Below the pieces are notes generated by a model, which was not told the origin of the DNA, did not search any database, and worked only from the letters and a program-made list of their open reading frames with translations. Shown one piece after another: positions 9,133 through 16,396 of a stretch of 64,000 nt of DNA. Both the position numbers and the translations under genes were made by a program. The stretch comes from Novosphingobium sp. EMRT-2 (GTDB taxonomy: Bacteria > Pseudomonadota > Alphaproteobacteria > Sphingomonadales > Sphingomonadaceae): assembly GCF_005145025.1 (NCBI RefSeq), contig NZ_CP039695.1, forward strand, positions 1,917,501 through 1,981,500, read 5' to 3'. How positions within the stretch are numbered: the stretch's first letter is position 1; each line of letters starts with the position of its first letter.

Positions 9133-9160
9133 TTGCGCCAGCGCGGACAGCGGCGATAGT
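9133..9160 (+). promoter_or_regulatory. Sigma-70-like promoter for a candidate small RNA
   Basis: TTGCGC (9133-9138) and GATAGT (9155-9160) are separated by 16 bases. The predicted first base, about 9166, coincides with the first base of the closing stem of the RNA described next. No protein frame follows. Confidence 0.5.
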
Positions 9161-9165
9161 GCCCC

Positions 9166-9331
9166 GACGGAACCGGCGAAAACGGTCTCCGGGCGCGGAT
9201 TGCACGCGGACCGCCCCGGGGCTTCGCCCGATACCCGAAGGCCCGTCCCGCGCCCCCGCGGCGCCTCACGTCGACGACCGGGCCGTCCAGGCCACGGTGC
9301 CTCCCCCCCGAGCGCCGTGGCCTCTTTTTTT
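9166..9331 (+). ncRNA. Candidate rod-shaped small RNA (6S-like architecture)
   Basis: A promoter-like pair, a long-range folded transcript and an intrinsic terminator occur in order with no ORF of quality between. The ends pair: GACGG (9166-9170) with CCGTC (9283-9287), then CCGG (9173-9176) with CCGG (9278-9281). An inner 8-bp helix joins GGGCGCGG (9191-9198) and CCGCGCCC (9248-9255). Between the helices lies an asymmetric open region of about 14 and 22 bases. Closed stem, central bubble and apical stem is the 6S RNA plan, and the length fits, but I recognise no conserved 6S sequence. The identity is inference. Confidence 0.45.
9289..9331 (+). terminator. Intrinsic terminator
   Basis: The 9-bp arms aggccacgg (9289-9297) and ccgtggcct (9315-9323) are perfectly complementary and are followed by a run of seven T (9325-9331). 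It lies more than 200 bases beyond the HD-domain gene, so it more likely ends the small transcript beginning near 9166. Confidence 0.88.
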
Positions 9332-9355
9332 GGTGGTTGCATCTTTTGGGGCGCT

Positions 9356-9473
9356 TCCCACCCCCAGCCCCTCCCGCAAGCGGGAGGGGAGAATAAGGGG
9401 CAGCCCCTCCCGCAAGCGGGAGGGGAGCGAGACTTGCGTCGCCGCAGGCGGCGCTAGTCGCAGCGGGGTGGGC
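9356..9473. repeat. Family A palindromic repeat, long form, copy 1
   Basis: The element is bounded by CCCACCCC and GGGGTGGGC. It contains two copies of the hairpin ccctcccgcaagcgggaggg (36 bases apart) followed by the module with cgccgcaggcggcg and tagtcgcagc. Short copies of about 81 bp with one hairpin occur at 28851, 47900 and 56829. Another long copy is at 62837. The remaining part of the 9083-9530 gap holds the candidate RNA above. Confidence 0.9.
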
Positions 9474-9530
9474 TTGCCGCACTCGGCGTTTGCAAAAGCG
9501 CGCGCATTGAGGGCAATCGCTTCCCCCGCC

Positions 9531-9779
9531 CTACCAGTGCCGCCCCAGCCAGATCAGCAGCAGCGCGCCCAGCACCGAGGCCAGGCAGCCGGCGCGATTC
9601 ACGCCTTCGCCGAAGGTGCTGCCCGAACGCCAGCTGGCGAACACCCCGGCCACGATCGATCCGCCGATTCCCAGCAGCACCGTTTTCACGAAACCCAGGT
9701 CCACCGGGCCGGGATAGAGGATTTCGGCCAGCAGCCCCACGAAGAAGCCGGTGATCACGATCGAGATGAGGTTGAACAC
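9531..9779 (-). CDS. GlsB/YeaQ/YmgE-family small membrane protein
   Basis: This 82-residue inner-membrane protein has three predicted helices with Gly-rich faces (FNLISIVITGFFVGLLAEIL, VKTVLLGIGGSIVAGVFASW, AGCLASVLGALLLIWLG). This matches the transglycosylase-associated/GlsB family, which is often stress- or envelope-associated in proteobacteria. The frame runs open to 9932, but the GTG at 9779 has AGGCGGAGG just upstream and gives the family's usual length and start. It is divergent from nrdA, with 553 bases between them. Confidence 0.82.
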   Translation of the reverse strand: MFNLISIVITGFFVGLLAEILYPGPVDLGFVKTVLLGIGGSIVAGVFASWRSGSTFGEGVNRAGCLASVLGALLLIWLGRHW

Positions 9780-9843
9780 GGTTTTCGCCTCCGCCTTCCA
9801 CAGCTTTTTTCCTGCTCCGCGGGGTGTGCCCGATCCGGCGCGA

Positions 9844-9852
9844 TTGTCCACA
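9844..9852 (+). promoter_or_regulatory. DnaA-box-like nonamer
   Basis: TTGTCCACA differs by one base from the DnaA consensus TTATCCACA. It lies in the glsB-nrdA gap, about 480 bases before nrdA. DnaA controls nrd transcription in enterobacteria. A single near-match in a gap of this size is weak evidence. Confidence 0.25.
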
Positions 9853-9960
9853 GGATGGTGGTTTGGATCGAAAAATTTTGGACCCGTCACGATTTGGTCT
9901 TGAAGTGCCGTTTCCCCCGCGCGTCGCTGCACTGCACAATGGCATTCGCTGCGACGAAGC

Positions 9961-10044
9961 GAATCGGGATTACGACGAACCGAATCGTCAACTCATGGTT
10001 TACCCTCTTGTGTCTGAATCCCGTTGAGGCACTATGGATAGTGG
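9961..10044 (+). promoter_or_regulatory. Putative nrd control region: two NrdR-like boxes and three GANTC sites
   Basis: Box 2 (10029-10044) contains CACTATggATAGTG, symmetrical except at the two centre bases and close to the NrdR consensus. Box 1 (9998-10013) is weaker, ending CTTGTGT. Their centres are 31 bases apart, the spacing usual for paired NrdR boxes. GAATC, a CcrM methylation site of the form GANTC, occurs at 9961, 9982 and 10016. This suggests repression by NrdR at high dNTP/ATP and possible cell-cycle control, both by inference. Confidence 0.45.
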
Positions 10045-10332
10045 TCGGACCGTGTGGGGGCCTCTAGACCTTGTTGAGAACGGAAGCGCGCCTTGGCGCG
10101 TGCGGCGGCTGCCGGCCTTGTGCCGGCGCCCGCTTCCGTGCCTGCGCAAGGGGCGCGAGACCCGATTTCATCCCCCGCGCGGGCCATCTTGTGGTAAGAT
10201 CGGGGTCTTGCTCCCGATTCGAACGGAAGCGGAACATCGGACCGGCCGGAACAGGCCGGCGGGATGTCCGGCCAGCAGATTTGGACGACCGGCCGGGTTT
10301 CGATCGGGCGGTGGTGAAACCGGGGGTTAGAC
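10045..10332 (+). other. Long GC-rich untranslated leader of nrdA
   Basis: No protein frame of quality is visible in these 288 bases. Several local inverted repeats are present, for example around ggccggaacaggccgg (10245-10260) and the adjacent ccggc/gccgg blocks. I do not recognise a cobalamin or other known riboswitch motif. It is probably the 5' leader between the NrdR-like region and the nrdA start. Confidence 0.45.
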
Positions 10333-12348
10333 GTGGATTTCAGGACTGGGGACGGCTCCGTGGCGGCGCAGGACGAATTGGGCCTTGATGGCGTGACTCT
10401 CGAAGGCGCGCCGCCGGCAGAAGGCAGAACGGCGATGACTTTGAATACGCAGGATTCCGGAACCGAGGCGCTGGTCGCCGCCGTGGCGGCGGGCGCGGCC
10501 GCCAGCGCGCCCGCGCCCGAGAAGGAAAACTCGCGCACCGTCCGCGCCCGCCGCTTCGGCATCGTCACCGATGAATCGCGCGATGCGCTGCTCACGGCGT
10601 TCGGCAAGGATACGCTCGACGACCGCTACCTGCTGCCCGGCGAGAAGTATCAGGACCTGTTCGCCCGCGTGGCCGATGCCTATGCCGATGACGAGGCGCA
10701 CGCCCAGCGGCTCTACGACTACATCTCGAAGCTGTGGTTCATGCCCGCCACGCCGGTTCTGTCCAACGGCGGCACCGGGCGCGGGTTGCCGATCTCGTGC
10801 TACCTCAATTCGGTTGACGACAGCCTGGAAGGCATCGTCGCCACCTGGAACGAGAACGTCTGGCTGGCCAGCCGGGGCGGCGGCATCGGCACCTACTGGG
10901 GCCAGGTGCGCGGCATCGGCGAAAGCGTGGGCCTGAACGGCAAGACCAGCGGCATCATTCCGTTCGTGCGCGTGATGGACAGCCTCACGCTCGCGATCTC
11001 GCAGGGGTCGCTGCGGCGCGGTTCGGCCGCCGCCTATCTCGACGTCTCGCACCCGGAAATCGAGGAGTTTCTCGAAATCCGCAAGACCAGCGGCGATTTC
11101 AACCGCAAGGCGCTGAACCTGCACCACGGCGTGCTGCTGACCGACGAGTTCATGGAAGCGGTGCGCGATGGCGCCGAATTCGCGCTGCGCAGCCCCAAGG
11201 ACGGCTCGGTGCGCGGCAAGGTGGACGCGCGCAGCCTGTTCCAGAAGCTGGTCGAGGTGCGCCTCGCCACGGGCGAGCCCTATCTCGTGTTCTCCGACAC
11301 CGTGAACCGCATGATGCCCAAGCATCACCGCGATCTCGGCCTCAAGGTCTCGACCTCGAACCTCTGCTCGGAAATCACGCTGCCCACGGGGCGCGATCAC
11401 CTCGGCAACGATCGCACCGCGGTCTGCTGCCTGTCCTCGCTCAACCTCGAAACCTGGGACCAGTGGCACGGCGACAAGCACTTCGTCGAAGACGTGCTGC
11501 GCTTCCTCGACAACGTGCTGCAGGACTATATCGACCGCGCCCCCACCGAAATGGCCCGCGCCAAGTATTCGGCGATGCGCGAACGCTCGGTCGGCATGGG
11601 CGTGATGGGCTTCCACTCGTTCCTGCAGCAGAAGGGCATCGCCTTCGAATCCGCGATGGCCAAGGCGTGGAACCTCAAGATGTTCCGCCACATCGCCGCC
11701 AAGGCGGACGAGGCCAGCCTGCTGCTGGCGCAGGAACGCGGCCCCTGCCCGGATGCGGCGGACATGGGCGTGATGCAGCGCTTCTCGTGCAAGATGGCGA
11801 TCGCGCCCACCGCGTCGATCTCGATCATCTGCGGCGGCACCTCCGCCTGCATCGAGCCGATCCCGGCCAACATCTACACGCACAAGACGCTGTCCGGCTC
11901 GTTCGTGGTCGAAAACCCCTATCTCAAGGCGCTGCTCCAGCAGAAGAGCAAGGATTCCGCCAACGTGTGGAATTCGATCCTCGAGAACGGCGGATCGGTC
12001 CAGCACCTCGATTTCCTCAGCCCCGAGGAAAAGGCGGTGTACAAGACCAGCTTCGAGATCGACCAGCGCTGGCTGCTCGAATTCGCGGCGGACCGCACCC
12101 CGTTCATCGACCAGGCGCAGTCGCTCAACCTTTATATCCCGGCCGACGTCGACAAGTGGGACCTGATGATGCTCCACTTCCAGGCGTGGGAAAAGGGCAT
12201 CAAGTCGCTCTACTACCTGCGTTCGAAGTCGGTGCAGCGCGCCGGGTTCGCCGGCGGGGTGGAGGCGGACAACACCGCCGAAGCGCCGAAGATCGAACTC
12301 AGCGCCGGCGACCAGACCGACTACGAGGAATGCCTCGCCTGCCAATAA
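10333..12348 (+). CDS. nrdA: Ribonucleoside-diphosphate reductase alpha subunit, class Ia
   Basis: NrdA reduces NDPs to dNDPs with NrdB in the cytosol. Catalytic features are all visible: active-site Cys in GLPISCYLNS, the thiyl-radical pair in TSNLCSEITLP (Cys and Glu), the redox partner Cys in AVCCLSSLNLE, the Tyr dyad in KSLYYLRSKS, and the C-terminal redox shuttle CLACQ. The first 65 residues are Ala/Pro/Glu-rich and show no ATP-cone, so the usual allosteric activity domain appears to be missing. The GTG at 10333 has only a poor Shine-Dalgarno; ATG at 10435 is the alternative. nrdB lies 775 bases downstream with another gene between. Confidence 0.96.
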   Translation: MDFRTGDGSVAAQDELGLDGVTLEGAPPAEGRTAMTLNTQDSGTEALVAAVAAGAAASAPAPEKENSRTVRARRFGIVTDESRDALLTAFGKDTLDDRYLLPGEKYQDLFARVADAYADDEAHAQRLYDYISKLWFMPATPVLSNGGTGRGLPISCYLNSVDDSLEGIVATWNENVWLASRGGGIGTYWGQVRGIGESVGLNGKTSGIIPFVRVMDSLTLAISQGSLRRGSAAAYLDVSHPEIEEFLEIRKTSGDFNRKALNLHHGVLLTDEFMEAVRDGAEFALRSPKDGSVRGKVDARSLFQKLVEVRLATGEPYLVFSDTVNRMMPKHHRDLGLKVSTSNLCSEITLPTGRDHLGNDRTAVCCLSSLNLETWDQWHGDKHFVEDVLRFLDNVLQDYIDRAPTEMARAKYSAMRERSVGMGVMGFHSFLQQKGIAFESAMAKAWNLKMFRHIAAKADEASLLLAQERGPCPDAADMGVMQRFSCKMAIAPTASISIICGGTSACIEPIPANIYTHKTLSGSFVVENPYLKALLQQKSKDSANVWNSILENGGSVQHLDFLSPEEKAVYKTSFEIDQRWLLEFAADRTPFIDQAQSLNLYIPADVDKWDLMMLHFQAWEKGIKSLYYLRSKSVQRAGFAGGVEADNTAEAPKIELSAGDQTDYEECLACQ

Positions 12349-12624
12349 GGGCCTGCCAATAGGGGCCTTGCGCTAAACAGGCCCCCGCATTTCAGGAAAC
12401 CGCCGCCATGGGCACCGGACCTGCCATCGCCACGCTTCCCGCCCCTCGGGGCGCGGCGGGGCGCATGGCTCCGGCCGTGCCGGGCGGCCCCGTTTCTCCT
12501 CCCGCCAGCACCGGATCGATGACCGCCCCATCCTCCTTACATTCCGCGACATTTTGCGGCTTGCCCGCAAGCGCCGCGGCGTGTCTGGAAGCCCCGGATC
12601 GTTTGCATTCGGGAGTATCGGGCA

Positions 12625-13011
12625 ATGCGCAAGTGGCACCGCTGGACCACGGTGTTCTTCGGGATTTTCATGCTGTGGATGGCCGTGACGGGCATCGCCA
12701 GCCACGTCACCGCGCTGTGGCCGGCGGGCGAAGCGCCGGCCGCTTCGGCAGCGCCGGCCGTGCCGCCCGGCTTCCATTGCCCCGAAACCATGACGTGCAA
12801 GCCCAAGGCCCCCAAGGGCGGGATGCGCGCCTGGGTGGGCATGTTCCATCACCTGCATTCGGGCGAGACGTTCGGGCCGCTCGGCACCGTGATCTCGCTG
12901 CTGACCGGCTGCGCGCTGCTGTTCTTCAGCGTCTCGGGCCTGTGGATGTACCTCCAGATGTGGCGCAACCGGAAGCAGCGCAGCCTCAAGCCGGGCTGGT
13001 TCTGGGAGTAA
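12625..13011 (+). CDS. PepSY-associated membrane protein
   Basis: This 128-residue protein starts with a basic cap and a membrane helix (MRKWHRW, then FFGIFMLWMAVTGIASHV), continues with an Ala/Pro linker with two Cys (HCPETMTCKP), and ends with a second helix (LLTGCALLFFSVSGLWMYL) followed by RNRKQR. The HHLHSGETFG and SGLWMYLQMWRNRK elements match PepSY-TM-like proteins, often found with iron-uptake or redox genes. Here it sits between nrdA and nrdB on the same strand. The 276-base gap before it, apart from a short duplication at the nrdA stop, shows nothing I can name. Confidence 0.75.
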   Translation: MRKWHRWTTVFFGIFMLWMAVTGIASHVTALWPAGEAPAASAAPAVPPGFHCPETMTCKPKAPKGGMRAWVGMFHHLHSGETFGPLGTVISLLTGCALLFFSVSGLWMYLQMWRNRKQRSLKPGWFWE

Positions 13012-13123
13012 CGCTTCCGGCGGTGGATAACCGCCCTTCCTTCCCGGCGCGCGCGGCGGCCTCGCTTCCGCGCGCGCCTTATCGTGCCTATCTCTCGCAG
13101 ACTCACTGACAGGACTCACGCCC

Positions 13124-14179
13124 ATGCCGCTTCTTGAAGCCCGCAAGACCTACAAGCCCTTCGAGTATCCGTGGGCCTACGAATACTGGAAGCGCCAGCA
13201 GCAGGTCCACTGGCTGCCCGAGGAAGTGCCGCTGGGCGAGGACTGCCGCGATTGGGCGCAGAAGATCAGCGAGCACGAGCGCAACCTGCTCACGCAGATC
13301 TTCCGCTTCTTCACCCAGGCCGACGTGGAAGTGCAGGATTGCTACCACGAAAAGTACGGCCGCGTGTTCAAGCCCACCGAGGTCAAGATGATGCTGGCCG
13401 CGTTCTCCAACATGGAGACGATCCACATCGCCGCCTATTCGCACCTGCTCGACACCATCGGCATGCCCGAGACCGAATACGGCATGTTCCTCGAATACGA
13501 GGAAATGAAGGCCAAGCACGATTACCTCTCGACCTTCGGCGTGGAGACGGACGAGGACATCGCGCGCACGCTCGCCATGTTCGGCGGCTTCACCGAAGGG
13601 CTGCAGCTTTTCGCCAGCTTCGCCATGCTGATGAACTTCCCGCGCTTCAACAAGATGAAGGGCATGGGCCAGATCGTGAGCTGGTCGGTGCGCGACGAAA
13701 GCCTGCACTGCGAAGGCATCACCCGCCTGTTCCACGCCTTCGTCGCCGAGCGCGGCTGCCTGACCAAGGCGGTGAAGGAAGACATCATCGATTGCTGCCA
13801 GAAGACGGTGCGGCTGGAAGACGCCTTCATCGACCTGGCCTTCGAACAAGGCCCGGTGCCGGGCATGAGCGCCAAGGAAATCAAGAAGTACATCCGCTAC
13901 ATCGCGGACTGGCGGCTGGGCCAGCTCGGCTTCCAGCCAATCTACATGATCGACGATCACCCGCTGCCCTGGCTCGCCCCACTGCTCAACGGCGTGGAAC
14001 ACGCCAACTTCTTCGAAGCGCGCGCCACCGAATATTCCAAGGCCGCCACGCGCGGCAACTGGAACGACGTCTGGTCCAGCTTCGACGCCCGCCGCAAGGC
14101 CAAGTCGGCCGCCAACGCCGACGTGGGCGCGGAAAGCGAGGAAGACATGTTCAAGGCGGCGGGAATCGCGGCGGAGTAA
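13124..14179 (+). CDS. nrdB: Ribonucleoside-diphosphate reductase beta subunit, class Ia
   Basis: NrdB carries the diiron-tyrosyl radical cofactor that starts NrdA chemistry. Iron ligands by family alignment are Asp in VEVQDCYHE, Glu and His in METIHIAAY, Glu in GFTEGLQLFASF, and Glu and His in VRDESLH. The radical Tyr is in HIAAYSHLL. The acidic Glu/Asp C-terminal tail needed for docking to NrdA is present in modified form (GAESEEDMFKAAGIAAE). Length 351 is normal. ACTGACAGGACT precedes the ATG. A 14-bp inverted repeat (14224-14258) may end this transcript. Confidence 0.96.
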   Translation: MPLLEARKTYKPFEYPWAYEYWKRQQQVHWLPEEVPLGEDCRDWAQKISEHERNLLTQIFRFFTQADVEVQDCYHEKYGRVFKPTEVKMMLAAFSNMETIHIAAYSHLLDTIGMPETEYGMFLEYEEMKAKHDYLSTFGVETDEDIARTLAMFGGFTEGLQLFASFAMLMNFPRFNKMKGMGQIVSWSVRDESLHCEGITRLFHAFVAERGCLTKAVKEDIIDCCQKTVRLEDAFIDLAFEQGPVPGMSAKEIKKYIRYIADWRLGQLGFQPIYMIDDHPLPWLAPLLNGVEHANFFEARATEYSKAATRGNWNDVWSSFDARRKAKSAANADVGAESEEDMFKAAGIAAE

Positions 14180-14194
14180 GCGCGAAGCAACGCA

Positions 14195-15025
14195 ATGCCT
14201 GACCCTTTTTCCTCCTCAGAAAACTTCTTCAGGCCCATTAGGACTGGGCCTGAAGAAGCAAGGCAAGCGTTGCAACCTTCATTGCTCAACGTTCGTGTCA
14301 GTACCGTATACCCGCCCTATCCAATTGGGAAACATATAGCTTTTGTATGCACGGGAGATGACGGTAGAGATTATCACTGCAAAGACGATGATGGCCCGTT
14401 ACCCATTAGAGCAACCGAGTGGGTTGCGACGCGGCTAGCCGATCATTTAGGCGTTTCTGTCGCAGAGTGTGCGATTCTTGAGAATGACGCGGGACAGACA
14501 TATTTTGGCTCCAGGAATCCGCTATCATTGGGTGATGAGCACCGCCTGAACGCTATCTTGCATGGACAGGCGAAGGACGAAATCGGACGGCCCATACCTT
14601 GGCTCGGGCAATATCTTGCGCGAGTTGCAGCTTTAGACATTTTTCTCGAAAATCCCGACCGGAATTTGCGTAACTTCATTCTCGACAATGACGGGCGCAT
14701 ATCACGGCTTCGAGCAATCGATTTTGCGTCATCAAGATTTTTAATCGAGTTTGATGCAAACTTCCCGATTGCCTCTTCCAACACGACCCATGTAGGAAAA
14801 TACCTCAGGCAACGGCACGGTGGCCATCACGAGGCCGCATTTGAGTTGCTTGATCGGATTGGGGCCATACCGCTGGGCGTTATCGAAGGTATCATACACG
14901 AGATGCCCTCCGATTGGCTTCCCAGAGACCAAATGGGAGGTTTTTTTGAGGTTTGGTCTAATGGTCAACACAAGGCGCGCGCTCTTCGGATCAAGGCTCT
15001 GATTGAGCATGGTTGGGAAGTTTGA
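14195..15025 (+). CDS. HipA-like (HipA_2) protein kinase
   Basis: This 276-residue protein has the features of the compact HipA-like kinase family. They are a Lys in DYHCKDDDG (ATP contact), Glu in RATEWVATRLADHLGV, the catalytic loop LENPDRNLRNFIL (Asp and Asn near residue 155) and the metal-binding Asp in LRAIDFASSRF. Relatives often adjoin a DUF3037 gene, as here (17-base overlap). The substrate is unknown; HipA itself phosphorylates GltX. The region is clearly richer in A+T than the nrd genes, which implies transfer. The first about 29 codons overlap a perfect inverted repeat, so the real start may be the TTG at 14282. Confidence 0.8.
   Translation: MPDPFSSSENFFRPIRTGPEEARQALQPSLLNVRVSTVYPPYPIGKHIAFVCTGDDGRDYHCKDDDGPLPIRATEWVATRLADHLGVSVAECAILENDAGQTYFGSRNPLSLGDEHRLNAILHGQAKDEIGRPIPWLGQYLARVAALDIFLENPDRNLRNFILDNDGRISRLRAIDFASSRFLIEFDANFPIASSNTTHVGKYLRQRHGGHHEAAFELLDRIGAIPLGVIEGIIHEMPSDWLPRDQMGGFFEVWSNGQHKARALRIKALIEHGWEV
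14224..14258. terminator. Perfect 14-bp inverted repeat, possible nrdB terminator
   Basis: CTTCTTCAGGCCCA (14224-14237) pairs fully with TGGGCCTGAAGAAG (14245-14258) around a 7-base loop. There is no U-run on the plus strand, though on the minus strand the stem is followed by TTTTC. It begins 45 bases after nrdB and marks the left edge of the A+T-richer island. Confidence 0.5.
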
Positions 15026-15905
15026 CTATACCGTTGTGCGGGTTGAAGATCGCCATCGCGGCGAACGCCTCAATGCCGGCATAGCGATACTGAAACCCGA
15101 TGGTCTTGATATACGCCTCCCTCGTCGGCTCGAAAGGTTACGTGCGCTTTCTGGCGCACTCGACATAGGCAATGTGCGCGCGAATCTTGAGAAACTAAGC
15201 GATCTGGATGACTTCGCTCGGGCGACAGCGGGGAGCGACGTTGAACAGCGGTTGGACCTGATCGGATCCTTGACCGCGTTCTCATTTTCTCCGATCGGAT
15301 CATTTATTGCCCATAATACAGCTACTTATGAGTCCGGCATATCTCGGCTAATTCGAATACTCGTTGAGCCGGAACTGCCTCCCGTTCGGATGACTCAGAA
15401 ACGAACCCACCTTTCATCTGCCTTGAAAGCAGCCCTTCGCGGAGAACGCGTTCTTGCCCGCAAGGGCGAGGGTCTCTCCGCACACAGAGTAGTTTCAAAT
15501 GTTCAAATCGCGGAAGGTTTATCGGCGGATTTTGTTCTTAAAAATGGTGCCATGCATGTAATTGAGACGGTAGACGCAAGCTCAGAAGATATTTCGTTAA
15601 AAAAAGTCATAGCAAATATTGCAGTATCAGCACTAGTTCTAGAACAAGCAAGAATGATTTTTGGTTCTATAGAGACAAAAGGCAGGCTTGTATATAATAC
15701 GTCTTCTTCTATGGAAAAGTTAACAATTCCGTCGTTAGAGGCGGTTGCACATCAGGGTGCCGATCTTATTAATTGGTCGAGCCTTGATGATAGAAATCGC
15801 CTAATTACCGATTTATCTAAGCTAGCCGAACCGTTGCCAACGAAGCGCGAGGAAAAATTCGTTTCTCTTCACGCTAGCACTCAGAGCAAGTTTCTATTGA
15901 ATTAG
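15009..15905 (+). CDS. DUF3037 protein with unassigned C-terminal domain
   Basis: The first about 120 of 298 residues match DUF3037 (FDYTVVRVEDRHRGERLNAG). DUF3037 genes commonly sit beside HipA-like kinases. The remaining about 175 residues form a second domain with the strand pattern ADFVLKNGAMHVIETVDAS, a helix ALVLEQARMIFG and RLVYNTSSS. I cannot assign it; a nuclease-like alpha/beta fold is only a guess. G+C falls steadily to around 40 percent near 15600-15750, the lowest in the window. The ATG at 15009 is preferred; TTG at 15003 is in frame. It is coupled to the kinase gene. Confidence 0.75.
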   Translation: MVGKFDYTVVRVEDRHRGERLNAGIAILKPDGLDIRLPRRLERLRALSGALDIGNVRANLEKLSDLDDFARATAGSDVEQRLDLIGSLTAFSFSPIGSFIAHNTATYESGISRLIRILVEPELPPVRMTQKRTHLSSALKAALRGERVLARKGEGLSAHRVVSNVQIAEGLSADFVLKNGAMHVIETVDASSEDISLKKVIANIAVSALVLEQARMIFGSIETKGRLVYNTSSSMEKLTIPSLEAVAHQGADLINWSSLDDRNRLITDLSKLAEPLPTKREEKFVSLHASTQSKFLLN

Positions 15906-15955
15906 TTATCGGCAATGCAACGACAGTAGCTGTCTCGTTCACTCGCCCTCCCCCC

Positions 15956-15979
15956 TTGACAAAACGAACCATATAGGTT
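15956..15979 (+). promoter_or_regulatory. Orphan promoter/operator-like site
   Basis: A consensus -35 TTGACA (15956-15961) is followed at once by AACCATATAGGTT (15967-15979), whose 4-base arms AACC and GGTT flank ATATA. This looks like a TetR-type operator overlapping a promoter. No plus-strand gene of quality follows before the convergent Pls-like gene. Confidence 0.4.
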
Positions 15980-16396
15980 AGTCACCCTCCCCACGGATCG
16001 GGAGCAGGGCTTGGCCGGCCTTGCCCACGCTCCTTCGGGCCGGGCGCCACGCGCGTTCCGGCCCGGCGCGACCGGTGCGGGGCGCGGGTTCAAGGCGGGG
16101 CGTTTGCCAAGTCCCTGGCCCAGGCACACCAGCACCGGACGGGAAGCGTGGATGTGGCGCGGTGGTTCAGCCGCTGCCGGCACGGGGCCGTACCTGCGAG
16201 CCGCCGCCCCTGCCGAAGCCCCTTCCCCCAAGGCCGAGCCGGACCGGGCCTGCTGCCCCGCCGGCCGTTCGCGACCGCAGCCTTCGACACGCCCTTCCCG
16301 CGCACCTTCCGGGTGCCGCACCGGTCGCGCGTTTCCGTATCGTCCTTTCAGGCCAGGGTCCGGGTTCGCCGCCGGATGCGGGCGCTTGTCTGCGGT
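15980..16396. other. Gap without a recognisable gene
   Basis: GC-rich sequence between the DUF3037 gene and the 3' end of the Pls-like gene. Open frames exist on both strands but are Arg/Pro/Gly-rich shadows without ribosome sites. It may be the remains of a gene once served by the promoter-like site at 15956. I see no terminator with a U-run. Confidence 0.5.

Noticed and set aside
9356..9473. CRISPR array suggested by two identical hairpin units
   Set aside because: Only two units with a 36-base step, palindromic through most of their length, and the element recurs singly elsewhere as family A repeats; no cas genes.
10045..10332. Cobalamin riboswitch in the nrdA leader
   Set aside because: No B12-box-like sequence is visible, and the reductase is class Ia, which does not need B12.
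10327..12345. A 672-residue minus-strand frame opposite nrdA
   Set aside because: Shadow of nrdA with Arg/Ala/His-rich composition and no recognisable domain.
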